Shown: positions 32,842 through 41,444, counted from the stretch's first letter. The stretch: 57,924 bases of DNA from Planctomycetota bacterium (GCA_963205185.1 CAUJHZ010000027.1:1-57924); one strand, 5' to 3'. Made by a program: numbers and translations. The notes: a model not told the origin generated them from the letters alone.

Positions 32842-33471
32842 ATGAAGATAGCCTTACTTGCAGGCGCCGCGGCGCTCGCTCTGTCTGGAGCGGCGTTCGG
32901 CGACGTGTGGGCCGAGCAGGGCGATGCCGGACAGTCCATCGCGACTGCCCAGCACACCGTCGGCCTCGGATCGCTGGACGCGATTCGCGGTCATCACGAC
33001 CCCAATGACGTGGACATCTATTGCATCCGCATTCTCGATATCCGGTCCTTCAGTGCGAGCACCGTGGGCGGCACCAGCATCGACACGCAGCTGTTCCTCT
33101 TCGATGCGAACGGCTACGGCGTGACCCACAACGACGATGATCCGGCCGGCGGCAGCCTGCAGTCCAAGATCACCGGCGCGTTCGTCACTTCGCCGGGCCT
33201 CTACTACCTGGCCATCAGCCAGTACAACGCCGATCCGTCGTCGATCTCCGGCTTGATCTGGGCCAACAGCCCGTTCAATGTCGAGCGCGCTCCGGATGGC
33301 CCCGGCGCCGGTGACCCGCTCAACTCGTGGAGCGTTTCGGGCACCACCGACGGCGACTACTCGATCGCTCTCGTCGGCGCGGGTTTCTGCGAAATCCCCG
33401 CTCCCAGCGCGCTGGCGCTGCTCGGACTCGGCGGAATCGCCGCGGCCGGCCGCCGTCGTCGTCAGGCGTGA
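32842..33471 (+). CDS. PEP-CTERM-type exported protein
   Basis: A 209-residue secreted protein: signal peptide (MKIALLAGAAALALSGAAFG), a beta-sandwich body of about 160 residues with the pre-peptidase-like pattern DVDIYCIRI...DTQLFLFDANGYGV and PGLYYLAISQYN, and a C-terminal sorting signal IPAPSALALLGLGGIAAAGRRRRQA (Pro-rich start, one hydrophobic helix, basic end). This tail is recognised by exosortase-type machinery that links export with exopolysaccharide. GGAGGAG precedes the ATG. It is monocistronic: own leader upstream and a terminator downstream. Confidence 0.85.
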   Translation: MKIALLAGAAALALSGAAFGDVWAEQGDAGQSIATAQHTVGLGSLDAIRGHHDPNDVDIYCIRILDIRSFSASTVGGTSIDTQLFLFDANGYGVTHNDDDPAGGSLQSKITGAFVTSPGLYYLAISQYNADPSSISGLIWANSPFNVERAPDGPGAGDPLNSWSVSGTTDGDYSIALVGAGFCEIPAPSALALLGLGGIAAAGRRRRQA

Positions 33472-33526
33472 GAATGACTCGAACGCCAATCGCACGGCAT
33501 GAGCCGCGCGTCTTCGTGCACGACTT

Positions 33527-33568
33527 CAATCGCCCGAACCTCCGTGGCTCGGGCGATTGTCTTTTTCT
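33527..33568 (+). terminator. Rho-independent terminator of the PEP-CTERM gene
   Basis: CAATCGCCCGA (33527-33537) pairs with TCGGGCGATTG (33549-33559), 11 bp, loop of 11 nt, followed by TCTTTTTCT. The T tract runs into the stop codon of the converging gene. Confidence 0.8.
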
Positions 33569-34757
33569 ATTTCTGCTCGCGCAGGCGCTCGGCCCGGTCC
33601 TGGTCGCGGCTCTCCTTGGCCTGGTAGAGTCGTTGCGTGCCTTCTTCGGCCTCGAGGTGTCCGACCGAGGTGTAGTACGTGTGGCCGCGCTGCATGTTCC
33701 AGTGCTCGCCCTTGAGGCCGAGGTCTCCCATGTTCGGCTGCACCTGCTTGACCGAGATGCACTGCGACGTCGGCCGGCGCGCAAAGCCGCGGCCGAGCAT
33801 CGCGCGGCCCAGCGGCGTCGCCTCCTGCGACCACGCCGCCACCTGGTCGCATTTCGCGCTCGCCGCTTCATGCAGCGCGAAACTCAGCAGCAGGTCCACG
33901 ACGTCCTGCCGGCCAGGCAGCGTCCACAGCACATCCACGTAGCAGATGCGCACATCCAGGCGCGTGATGTTGAGGACCAGGCAGCCGATCACCTGTCCGC
34001 CCTCGCGGTAGGCGTAGCACTTGAACGGCACGGCCGCGTCGGTGCGGAACTTGTAGTTCAGCCAGTTCGACTCACCCCAGCCGAAGATGCGGCCGTTCTC
34101 GCCCGGCTTTCGCGCTTCTTTCCACCATTCGTCGAAATCAGCGCCAAAGCGATCAACCGGCGCGATGTCGCCGCTCATCGACGCCGGGGCCTTCCACGAT
34201 CGGCTGATGGGCCCGGGCAGCATCGACGCCAGTGCCGCGGATTTCGTCGCCTTGCTCACCATTCCGCGCAGCGAGATGAGTTTGACCAGTTTCAGATCCT
34301 CCCACACCACGGTGTACTTCATGCGCTTGGTCACGAGGGCGCGCATGTGCGGGGTGGTGATGCTGTAGGTCAGGCGGACCGAGGGCAGGCTGAACGCCTG
34401 CTCGACGCCTTCGGTCATGGCGCGCAGCAGCGCGAGGCTGCGGCAGTCTTCGCGGATGGCCGTGTCCTGGTGCTGGTAGATGAGCGAAAGTTCGCCATCG
34501 ACGGAGTACGGGACGGGATTGGCGCCGATGAATGCGACGATCTCCCCTTCGTGCAGGGCGATGAAGAAGCCGAGGTCCTTCGTGTACGGCCCGCCAAAGA
34601 ACTTCCACTCGAGGTATGAGGGTTCGACGGTGCGTCCGAGACACTCCTTGAGCAGCTTGGGCAGCCGGGCCACGTCGTCGCGCTCAAATCGTCTGATCTC
34701 GAGGTCGCTGACCTTGATTCGCGGCTCGCCGGCCGCCGGTCTGGTATCGCTGGACAC
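33567..34757 (-). CDS. GNAT-like acetyltransferase-fold protein
   Basis: The start is taken as GTG 34757 because AGGAG stands 7 nt upstream; an ATG at 34850 would lack one. The 396-residue product resembles two joined GNAT folds: LEIRRFERDDVARLPKLLKE and a first half with LGFFIALHEGEIVAFIGANPVPY, then a second half with YREGGQVIGCLVLNI and VDVLWTLPGRQDVVDLLLSFAL. Such proteins occur in cell-envelope and exopolysaccharide loci, and the FemAB/GNAT superfamily is the best fit. The substrate is unknown. It diverges from a ketosynthase gene. Confidence 0.6.
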   Translation of the reverse strand: MSSDTRPAAGEPRIKVSDLEIRRFERDDVARLPKLLKECLGRTVEPSYLEWKFFGGPYTKDLGFFIALHEGEIVAFIGANPVPYSVDGELSLIYQHQDTAIREDCRSLALLRAMTEGVEQAFSLPSVRLTYSITTPHMRALVTKRMKYTVVWEDLKLVKLISLRGMVSKATKSAALASMLPGPISRSWKAPASMSGDIAPVDRFGADFDEWWKEARKPGENGRIFGWGESNWLNYKFRTDAAVPFKCYAYREGGQVIGCLVLNITRLDVRICYVDVLWTLPGRQDVVDLLLSFALHEAASAKCDQVAAWSQEATPLGRAMLGRGFARRPTSQCISVKQVQPNMGDLGLKGEHWNMQRGHTYYTSVGHLEAEEGTQRLYQAKESRDQDRAERLREQK

Positions 34758-34824
34758 TGAAACGCTCCTGTGCCGATCGCGTTCGCTCGAACCGCCGGGC
34801 GATTCGCCGACGAGCGGACCGGAG

Positions 34825-34830
34825 ATCATA
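34825..34830 (-). promoter_or_regulatory. Candidate -10 box (TATGAT) of the GNAT-like gene
   Basis: TATGAT on the minus strand (5 of 6) lies 67 nt before the GTG start at 34757. No good -35 is seen. Confidence 0.35.
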
Positions 34831-34922
34831 TCGCAGCCGAATCGAGCCACGCGTCAGTGTTGGGAATTGGTGAACCGTGATCGGCGTCGAATGCCGCAGC
34901 CCACGCCGGCGCTCCTCCTGCG

Positions 34923-34928
34923 TATAGT
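34923..34928 (+). promoter_or_regulatory. Candidate -10 box (TATAGT) of the ketosynthase gene
   Basis: TATAGT (5 of 6) lies 137 nt before the GTG start at 35066. No good -35. The rest of the 308-nt divergent gap (34758-35065) shows no gene. Confidence 0.35.
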
Positions 34929-35065
34929 TGGGCTCCGCGTTCTGGCAGCGCCGTGCGCGGCCGCGGGGCCTCAATCGACAGGTGAGTCTGGACGATAATG
35001 GCCCGGGCGGACCCCGTGCGCACTGACGGCAGCAGCCATGCTGCAAACGACTGGAGACCGGTCTC

Positions 35066-36403
35066 GTGACAGCCCGCAACGCCAAAGGGAACCGAGTCGT
35101 CGTTACCGGCGTCGGAGCGGTCACATGTCTCGGTCTTACCGCTGAGCAGATGTGGTGCGCGCTGCTCGAGGGCAAGTCGGGCATCCGCAAACTCTCCCTT
35201 CCGGACTGCCAGGGATTCGAGATCTCCGTCGCCGGCGAAATCCTTGGCTTTGACCCCGTGGAGATGCTCGGCGCCGAGTGGGCCTACGTCGGCGACCGCT
35301 TTGCGCAGATCGGCCTCGCCGCGGCGCTCGAAGCCATCGAGACTTCCGGGCTCGAGCTGGCCCGCGGGGAACTGAGCCGCGCCGGGGTCGTGCTGGCCAA
35401 CGCGCACTACAACTGCGGCCGCGATGTCTGGGGAGGCAAGGGTCTGCAGTACTTCCCGAACCGCGGCATGGGCACCGACGGAATTGGTGATCTGGTCGAG
35501 ATCGTCTACCGGGACTTCTGCGAGAAGCACAAGGGCTTCACCATCGAGCCCAACATCGTGTACCGGCAGAACCCCGACTACCCGACGCACCTTGTCGCCC
35601 GCTACCTGCGCACCGCCGGCCCGCTGTTCACTGTGAGCAGCGCCTGCGTCAGCGGCGCCAAGACCGTCGAGCGCGGCTTGCGCTGGCTGCGGCGGGGCCA
35701 GTGCGAAGTCGCGCTGTGCGGCGGATGCGAATCGGTTGTCGATCCGTGGGGCATCTGGTTTCTCAACGCCATGCGGGCCCTCACGACCTTCAGCGCCGAT
35801 CCGCAGCACGCGAGTCGGCCGTTCGACCGCGATCGCTCGGGCTTTGTGCTGGCCGAAGGCGCCGGCGTCCTGGTGCTCGAAACGCTCGAGCACGCGCTGC
35901 GGCGCGATGCGCCCATCCTGGCCGAAGTCGTTGGCGCGGGCGGTTCGGCGAATGCGAACAGTCTGTACGCGCCAGAGCCCGTGGGCGACGGCGTGGCCGG
36001 CGCCATGAGAGCCGCGCTTCTCGATGCTCAGATCGACCCTGCGGCCATCGACGTGGTGTTCGCCCATGCGACCTCCACGGGCATCGGCGATCCCGCCGAG
36101 GCTGACGGCATTCGCATCGCGCTCGGTGACGCCGCGCCCCGCGCGAGCGTCACGGCAACGAAGTCGATGATGGGGCACGCCATCGCCGCCGCCGGGGCGC
36201 TGGGCGCGATCCAGTGCGTGCAATCCATTCGCGATGGGGTGGTGCCGCCGATCCTGAATCTCGAGAACGTGGATGAAGCGTGCGCCGGCCTCGACTACGT
36301 GCGCGGTGAGGCGGCCGAGCGGCGCATCGATTACGCGCTCAACAACGCCTTTGGCTTTGGCGGCGCGAACGCGTCGAATATCTTCAAACGATTCACGGGC
36401 TGA
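35066..36403 (+). CDS. Beta-ketoacyl-ACP synthase (FabF-like)
   Basis: A GTG start follows CTGGAG. The 445-residue condensing enzyme has the nucleophile Cys194 in VSSACVSGAK, His334 in FAHATSTGIGDPAEA (usual form NAHGTST) and His371 in TKSMMGHAIAAAG, so the Cys-His-His triad is complete and decarboxylative condensation is expected. Length and motifs fit KAS II/FabF. No acyl-carrier protein, ketoreductase or malonyltransferase gene is adjacent, so it may be a specialised paralogue rather than the housekeeping enzyme. Confidence 0.85.
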   Translation: MTARNAKGNRVVVTGVGAVTCLGLTAEQMWCALLEGKSGIRKLSLPDCQGFEISVAGEILGFDPVEMLGAEWAYVGDRFAQIGLAAALEAIETSGLELARGELSRAGVVLANAHYNCGRDVWGGKGLQYFPNRGMGTDGIGDLVEIVYRDFCEKHKGFTIEPNIVYRQNPDYPTHLVARYLRTAGPLFTVSSACVSGAKTVERGLRWLRRGQCEVALCGGCESVVDPWGIWFLNAMRALTTFSADPQHASRPFDRDRSGFVLAEGAGVLVLETLEHALRRDAPILAEVVGAGGSANANSLYAPEPVGDGVAGAMRAALLDAQIDPAAIDVVFAHATSTGIGDPAEADGIRIALGDAAPRASVTATKSMMGHAIAAAGALGAIQCVQSIRDGVVPPILNLENVDEACAGLDYVRGEAAERRIDYALNNAFGFGGANASNIFKRFTG

Positions 36404-36421
36404 TCCCCCGGCCACTACCAT
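36392..36421 (+). promoter_or_regulatory. Candidate promoter with leader hairpin
   Basis: TTCACG (36392-36397), an 18-nt spacer and TACCAT (36416-36421) span the end of the ketosynthase gene and lie 81 nt before the next ATG. The leader holds a hairpin CGCCCC-GCT-GGGGCG (36448-36462). Confidence 0.35.
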
Positions 36422-36502
36422 CCAAAGGCCACCCTGCGGCAATAACGCGCCCCGCTGGGGCGTTGCGCCACGGCAGGTCGATCGATTCGTGGAGGACACG
36501 CC

Positions 36503-37498
36503 ATGTTGCGCCAGATCGCTCTTTTGACGCTCTGCGGGCTCCTTGCGGCCGCGCCGACTTTCGCGCTCGACGCCGCGGTCCCGCCTTCAGAGGCCGCCGC
36601 GCCGGCGCCGGTGGCCGAGGTTCAGCCGCAGCCGCTGGCGGGTCCGCGCGTGCATCTTTCTGAGGCTCCTGGGGCTGCGATGTCCTTTGGCGCCGACCGG
36701 CCGATCGAGCGCGCCTTCAAAGCAAATCTGCGTCAGTACGCCTCCATTCTCGAGGCGATGGAACTGAGCGAAGAGCAGCGGCGCCAGGCGGAAGCGATCG
36801 TTCAGGAATACCAGCAGGCCACGCAGGCGTATCTCGAAGAGCACGCAGCGGAGTTCCGCAGGCTGCGCTCGATCATCGCGGAGGAAAGCCGATCGGCCAA
36901 TCCTCGCGCTTCGGCCGCGCCAGGGCGCTCCAGCGACCAGCCATCCGATCGCGTGACTGATCGCCGCCCCGCGCCGGCGACGGACCGCGCGACGGACCGT
37001 CCCGCGGCGCGGGGCGATGCGCCCCAGCCCGATGCGCCGCAGCGACCGGCAACGAATGCGGCGCGCGGCGGCCGGACCGACTGGCCCGTTCCCACGGCCA
37101 AAGCGCGCGAAGCGATGGAGCAGATGGCGGCGCTGCGGCAGGGCGCGCCGCCTCAGGAGCCGTACATGAAGCGCCTCTACGAACTGCTCAGCGCCCAGCA
37201 GCAGTTGGAATTCGACCGGCGCCTCGAAGAGATTCGTGCGGCCCAGCAGGAGCAGCAGCTGCGTCGCCGGCTCGCGGCTGCAGGAGTCGCGCCTGAGGCG
37301 ATGGATCAGATGATGGATGGCATGCAACTGGACGAGAGTGGCCGGCCCATGATCGACGAGTCGCAACTTGAGCCGCAGATGCGCGAGCGCCTGCGCCGAG
37401 CCCGCGCCGAGCGTCGGCGCATCCTCGAGAGACGGCAGCGGGCGAACCCGACGCCGCCGAGCCCCGATGAGATCGAGTTTGAACAGCCGCAGCGCTGA
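36503..37498 (+). CDS. Secreted Gln/Arg-rich helical protein with an Asp-Arg-rich linker
   Basis: GTGGAGGACACGCC precedes the ATG. The 331-residue product has a signal peptide (IALLTLCGLLAAAPTFA), a helical segment (about 70-135) with SEEQRRQAEAIVQEYQQATQ, a low-complexity linker (about 140-190) with repeated (S/T)DR(P/V/A/R) units such as ATDRATDRPAARGD, and a second long helical part rich in Gln, Arg and Glu. The helical parts recall periplasmic LTXXQ/CpxP-like or Spy-like chaperones (LSEEQRRQ, LLSAQQQLEFDRRL), which is suggestive only. Confidence 0.65.
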   Translation: MLRQIALLTLCGLLAAAPTFALDAAVPPSEAAAPAPVAEVQPQPLAGPRVHLSEAPGAAMSFGADRPIERAFKANLRQYASILEAMELSEEQRRQAEAIVQEYQQATQAYLEEHAAEFRRLRSIIAEESRSANPRASAAPGRSSDQPSDRVTDRRPAPATDRATDRPAARGDAPQPDAPQRPATNAARGGRTDWPVPTAKAREAMEQMAALRQGAPPQEPYMKRLYELLSAQQQLEFDRRLEEIRAAQQEQQLRRRLAAAGVAPEAMDQMMDGMQLDESGRPMIDESQLEPQMRERLRRARAERRRILERRQRANPTPPSPDEIEFEQPQR

Positions 37499-37519
37499 GC
37501 GCGTTGGATCGGGGCGTCG

Positions 37520-37954
37520 TTACTTCCCGCCGGACGTGTTCAGATCGTCGAGCACCATCTCGCGATATCGCACGAGTTTGCCCTCGGTCCCTTCGGTCTC
37601 GCCGCGACCGTCCGCGGGCTGCGCGACAATGACGTCAAAGAGCTTCATGCGAACCGCCCGGGTCTTCTCATCGACGCTGATGGTGGCGCGTTCGGCGTAG
37701 AGCAGTCCCTGCTTGCCGCTCACGTGCACGCCGCGGAGTTCCTGCGCCTGCGGGTCATAGCGGTCGGCGGAAACGGTAATGCTCAGACCCGGCTGCTTGA
37801 CGCCTTTGAGCATCGAGGCGACCAGGTCGGCTTTGACTTCCGCGGCGCTGCGCGTGTCGCTGCGCCCGCAGCCGCTGAGGCTCACGGCCAGACACAGCGC
37901 GGCCGCAGCCGCCGAAAGTCCACGAAAAACAGTGCGGGCTGAAAGGCTTGGCAT
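37520..37954 (-). CDS. Lipoprotein, function unknown
   Basis: A 144-residue product starting at ATG 37954. The signal peptide ends in a lipobox LAVSLSGCG, so it should be a lipid-anchored envelope protein. The mature part (about 115 residues) contains ELRGVHVSGKQGLLYAERA and VDEKTRAVRMKLFDV, a beta-strand pattern resembling LptC/LptA-like OstA folds, a weak similarity. The gene converges with the preceding secreted-protein gene (22-nt gap). Confidence 0.65.
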   Translation of the reverse strand: MPSLSARTVFRGLSAAAAALCLAVSLSGCGRSDTRSAAEVKADLVASMLKGVKQPGLSITVSADRYDPQAQELRGVHVSGKQGLLYAERATISVDEKTRAVRMKLFDVIVAQPADGRGETEGTEGKLVRYREMVLDDLNTSGGK

Positions 37955-38178
37955 GCGGACGCTCCGGGCGGGCGGTGGTCGTGCCCATGCGCATATCGGC
38001 CGTTTCCGCACGCCAGTTTGGTTATTCCCGAACGTTGCAGGCAAGCGTCATCACGTAGACGGCTCATCCACTCGCAAGGGTTTGAGCATCGGCAATCTCC
38101 TCAGGCGCAATGACGACATCGCTGAAATCGAGTGGAGCGAAATGTTGACGCGACTGGATGACCGCGCTTATGGTTTGC

Positions 38179-38184
38179 TATGAT
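38179..38184 (+). promoter_or_regulatory. Candidate -10 box (TATGAT) upstream of the rpiA leader
   Basis: TATGAT (5 of 6) with a weak TGGATG 18 nt upstream. The RNA would start near 38191. Confidence 0.35.
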
Positions 38185-38303
38185 CTTGACGATCGGCCAT
38201 GTCGCACGACACACCGGTCGAAGGATGGAGAGATGCAGGGCGCGCGTCGGGTTTGCAAGTGGTACCATGCTCCGCACACTTGCACCGGCCGTGCCTGAAC
38301 TTT

Positions 38304-38350
38304 CAAGCGTGTGCGCCGCCTCGACTGACGGCGCACACGCTTGTGCTTTT
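38304..38350 (+). terminator. Terminator-like hairpin in the rpiA leader
   Basis: CAAGCGTGTGCGCCG (38304-38318) is perfectly complementary to CGGCGCACACGCTTG (38329-38343), a 15-bp stem with a 10-nt loop, followed by TGCTTTT. It lies only 33 nt before the rpiA start. Confidence 0.6.
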
Positions 38351-38376
38351 GGCGCCGGGCGCTGCGGAGCGCCGGC

Positions 38377-39084
38377 GTGAACCAGGGCTCGCGCGAGATC
38401 GATCTTCTGGCGCAGGCAGCGGTCGAATCGATCGGCGCCGGCATGACCATCGGACTGGGCACCGGCCGCGCCGCCAGCCGCGGCATACACGCCCTGGCCG
38501 AGAAGGCGAAACGCGAGTCGCTCGAAGTGACATGCGTGGCGACGAGCCGGCGCTCGGCGGAACTGGCGCTTTCGCTGGGGCTGCGCGTCGTGCCAATGCG
38601 CGATGTGGCTCGCGTCGACGTGCTCTTTGACGGCGTCGATGAACTCGAGCCGGGCCTGGCCATGACCAAGGGCGCCGGCGGGGCGATGACGCGCGAGAAG
38701 ATCGTCGCCGATGCGGCCGAACTTCGCATCTATCTCATGGACGAGAGCAAACTCGTGCAGCGCCTGGGCGAGCGCTTCGCCCTGCCCGTCGAAGTCCTAG
38801 AGTTCGGCCTCGCGGCCACCAGCGCCGGCCTCCAGCGCCTCGGCCTGGCGCCTCGGCTGCGCAAGATCGGCGACGAAGCACAGGACTCCTATCTGACCGA
38901 CGAGGGCAATCTCGTGCTCGACTGCGCCTACGGCGAGACGTCGCGCGGCGATCTGCTCCAACTGGCGCGAGACATCGACTCCATCCCCGGCGTCGTCGGC
39001 CACGGCCTGTTCGTCACTCAGGCCGACGTCGTACTCATCGAAAGCGCCGATCGACAGCGGCTGGAGCGGCGGCAGCGGGACTGA
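38377..39084 (+). CDS. rpiA: Ribose-5-phosphate isomerase A
   Basis: A 235-residue cytosolic enzyme interconverting ribose 5-phosphate and ribulose 5-phosphate. Substrate loop GLGTGRAASRGIHAL, the active-site segment DGVDELEPGLAMTKGAGGA followed by MTREKIVADAA, and the late PGVVGHGLFV are the RpiA signatures (DGADE-x-x-x-x-x-x-x-KGGGG in most homologues). The GTG at 38377 is chosen because GGAG stands 7 nt upstream and no ATG fits before the conserved GLGTG. The leader is strongly structured. Confidence 0.88.
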   Translation: MNQGSREIDLLAQAAVESIGAGMTIGLGTGRAASRGIHALAEKAKRESLEVTCVATSRRSAELALSLGLRVVPMRDVARVDVLFDGVDELEPGLAMTKGAGGAMTREKIVADAAELRIYLMDESKLVQRLGERFALPVEVLEFGLAATSAGLQRLGLAPRLRKIGDEAQDSYLTDEGNLVLDCAYGETSRGDLLQLARDIDSIPGVVGHGLFVTQADVVLIESADRQRLERRQRD

Positions 39085-39162
39085 CTCGTTGCGCGACTGT
39101 TGCGCTGCGTCGGCGTCGTCGGCGGTACACTCAATCCTGCTGAATCCCGCAAGGAGACTGCC

Positions 39163-40305
39163 ATGGGCTCTCGGTCGTTCAATGTCGCCGTAGCCATCAC
39201 GCTGATCTTGACCCCGGCTTCAATCGCTCAGGACCCGCCCGACGGGCGATGGTGGCTCGAAGCAGGACTGAAAGCGCATTCGATTCTCATCGATCCGTCT
39301 TCGCTGGCCACGCACGAGATCATCGAGCCGGATGCACATCCCATCGGCGTGCTCTCGCCGGACGGAAAGTCGGTCGCGTTCGTCGGCAGCGAGCCGAATT
39401 CGGATCAGCCATTCGACGTATTCGTCGCCGATGTCGATCTCTCTCAGCCCTCGGGCAAGGCGAATGTTCGCAAGTTGACCACGGGCCAGGAGCGGCCGAC
39501 GAGTCTGCAATGGGTGGCCAGCGGCGATGGGGTGGTGTTCCTGGCCGGGGACGCGACGGTGACTCAGGTGTGGTACGCTTCGATCGCCTCCGGCGCGGGG
39601 CCGTTCCGCATCAGCGACGGCCGGTTTCGCGCCTACAGCCTCTCGGTGCATCCGCTTGGCGACGTGGCGTATCTCGTGCACAAGCGAAGCGAGGGCAAGC
39701 AGCACTTCAAGGATCTGGTCGTTCACACCGTTTCCGATCACGCGCTCAAGAGCGCCGGCGGGACCTTGGGGCGCGTGCCGCTGCGCGATGAGCAGATCTT
39801 CGCCTATGCGATCAGTCCCGACGGCCGGACTCTTGCCTGGAGCGACGCCGGTTCGCTGCATCTGCTCGACCTGCGCCAAACCTCTTCGCGGGAGATCCCG
39901 CTTCAGGGAGTGCATCGCAAACTCCTGAATCACGCGGCCCACAACATCGCGTGGCGGCCGGACGGCCAGGTGCTCGCTCTGCGCTGCGCCTTTATCGGCG
40001 GCGTGATGGAAGTTCCCGACGGGCAGGGCGGCTTCGAACCGCCGCGCATGTTCGCACAGGACAAGATCTTCTTCGTGCCCGTGGCGTGGACGCCGACAGC
40101 CGAGGAGATCAACGTCGGCAAGTCACAGGGGGATTACCCGTCACCCTTTGCCGATGATCCCGCCGCCGACACGTCGCCGCCGGCGGCAGATGAGTCGCGC
40201 CCGTGGTGGGTCGTGGGAATCCCGGAGCGGGTGATTTCGATGCAGTGGGTCGACGCAGAGACGGCGCGGCGGCGCGTTTCCGAGGCGCCCAGCACCATTC
40301 CCTGA
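39163..40305 (+). CDS. Secreted TolB/WD40-like beta-propeller protein
   Basis: AAGGAG precedes the ATG at 39163, with a TACACT box 31 nt upstream. The 380-residue product has a signal peptide (AVAITLILTPASIAQ) and PD40/TolB-type blades with the recurrent signature LSPDGKSVAFVG, ISPDGRTLAWSD and IAWRPDGQVLALR. A proline/aspartate-rich C-terminal part (DYPSPFADDPAADTSPPA) follows. It probably acts as a periplasmic protein-binding propeller; no partner is visible. Confidence 0.7.
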   Translation: MGSRSFNVAVAITLILTPASIAQDPPDGRWWLEAGLKAHSILIDPSSLATHEIIEPDAHPIGVLSPDGKSVAFVGSEPNSDQPFDVFVADVDLSQPSGKANVRKLTTGQERPTSLQWVASGDGVVFLAGDATVTQVWYASIASGAGPFRISDGRFRAYSLSVHPLGDVAYLVHKRSEGKQHFKDLVVHTVSDHALKSAGGTLGRVPLRDEQIFAYAISPDGRTLAWSDAGSLHLLDLRQTSSREIPLQGVHRKLLNHAAHNIAWRPDGQVLALRCAFIGGVMEVPDGQGGFEPPRMFAQDKIFFVPVAWTPTAEEINVGKSQGDYPSPFADDPAADTSPPAADESRPWWVVGIPERVISMQWVDAETARRRVSEAPSTIP

Positions 40306-40307
40306 AT

Positions 40308-41444
40308 TCACGCGCCGGCCACAAGAACTGCCGGTCGGCCGGTGGCCTCGTCGATCGGCCAGTGGCGCATGGAGGTGACGACTTCACACGCCGCGCCATC
40401 GCTCCCCGCGCCCGGCGTGAGGATCGTGTCCTCGCTCTTGGTGCCGGTGATGGAGGGATTCCAGCCGACGAGTTGGCGCGGCTGGACGGTGCGCGTTTCC
40501 TCCGGCGTGGCCTTGAAGTCGCGCAGGTCGTAGCCCATCGGGCCGCCCTGATGGTGCTTGTGCCACTCGTCCTTGTAGCCGCAACGTTCGTACATCTCGA
40601 TGCCTTCGGCGAGGCACTCGGCCCACGTGCGGCCGAGGCGCGTGGCCTCGTGCAGGGCGCGATCCACTTTGCACACGGCTTGGTGGCGACGTTTGAGATC
40701 ATCGGGAAGTGACCGGCCGAAGTGCACGAGGCGCGAGATGGAGACGGTCAGCCCCTTGCGCTGGGCGCACAGCGCAACCATGACCGTGCTCTCGACACGG
40801 TTGCCGGTCGGAATCGGATGGCGATAGCGCTTCAGGCGTTCGTCGGCGGCAATGAGCACCACGGGCGCGAGGATGTTGAACGAGCGCAGTTCGCCGGTGA
40901 GGCGGCCGGCAATCTCGAGTTCGCTCACGCCGGGCTTGACGAAGTGGGTGAGCGTCTCGGCCATGACCAGGGCGGCATCGCGGCCGAGTGATCGCACCGC
41001 CGCGATTTCGCGTTCGGTCAGTGGCGTTCGAATGGGCTGAATCGGGTCCGGGCCGATGTCATCAAAGCCGCAGTTGGAGATATCCGTGCCTGCGACTTTG
41101 AACGCGGAGTCGAGCATCGAATCGAATGAGGCTTCGTACGACCACCAGTTTGGCGCAGCCACGTCCCAGTGCTCTGGATCGAATCGCTCTTCTTCAAGCA
41201 GGCGGTCGCGTTCGATGTTGTCGGTGAGGAGCACCGGCCTGTGCCCGATGGATTCCGCGAACCAGAGGATGGCACCGACGCCGGTCGCGCTGCCGAGATC
41301 GACGTGTACATCGGCGCCGTCTGTCAGCCACGCGATGTTGGCGCGCTTGCGGAGCAGAATCGCATCCATGTTCATCCGACGGCAGAGCGCGCTGAGCCGC
41401 TCACGTTTGATGGGATCGATGCCTGCTGAAAGGTGCTCGCTCAT
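40308..41444 (-). CDS. M24-fold (prolidase/creatinase-like) protein, probably not metal-dependent
   Basis: A 378-residue protein: an N-terminal creatinase-type domain (RRMNMDAILLRKRANIAWLTDG) and a pita-bread domain with EREIAAVRSLGRDAALV and VSELEIAGRLTGEL. Of the five metal ligands of aminopeptidase P/prolidase, both Asp seem replaced (ALCAQRKGLTVSISR where D-x-G...SDxTR is expected) and the first Glu is Asn (WNPSITG for EPG), while a His and the last Glu (KSEDTIL) remain. This suggests a creatinase-like or non-catalytic role. The ATG follows a TACAAT box by 9 nt; a 12-bp hairpin separates the gene from metK upstream. Confidence 0.75.
   Translation of the reverse strand: MSEHLSAGIDPIKRERLSALCRRMNMDAILLRKRANIAWLTDGADVHVDLGSATGVGAILWFAESIGHRPVLLTDNIERDRLLEEERFDPEHWDVAAPNWWSYEASFDSMLDSAFKVAGTDISNCGFDDIGPDPIQPIRTPLTEREIAAVRSLGRDAALVMAETLTHFVKPGVSELEIAGRLTGELRSFNILAPVVLIAADERLKRYRHPIPTGNRVESTVMVALCAQRKGLTVSISRLVHFGRSLPDDLKRRHQAVCKVDRALHEATRLGRTWAECLAEGIEMYERCGYKDEWHKHHQGGPMGYDLRDFKATPEETRTVQPRQLVGWNPSITGTKSEDTILTPGAGSDGAACEVVTSMRHWPIDEATGRPAVLVAGA

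Larger units (their letters stand above)
37955..38376. other. Upstream region and structured leader of rpiA
   Basis: 422 nt without a protein gene. The left part holds the upstream region of the lipoprotein gene. The right part has a TATGAT box (38179-38184) followed by three successive hairpins ending at the rpiA start: TGCAAGTG/CACTTGCA (38254-38261, 38277-38284), the 15-bp stem at 38304-38343 with TGCTTTT after it, and CGCCGGGCGCT/AGCGCCGGCG around 38353-38376, which holds the GGAG Shine-Dalgarno in its base region. This is the layout of an attenuator or riboswitch-like leader, or of a small RNA ending at the 15-bp stem. Confidence 0.5.
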
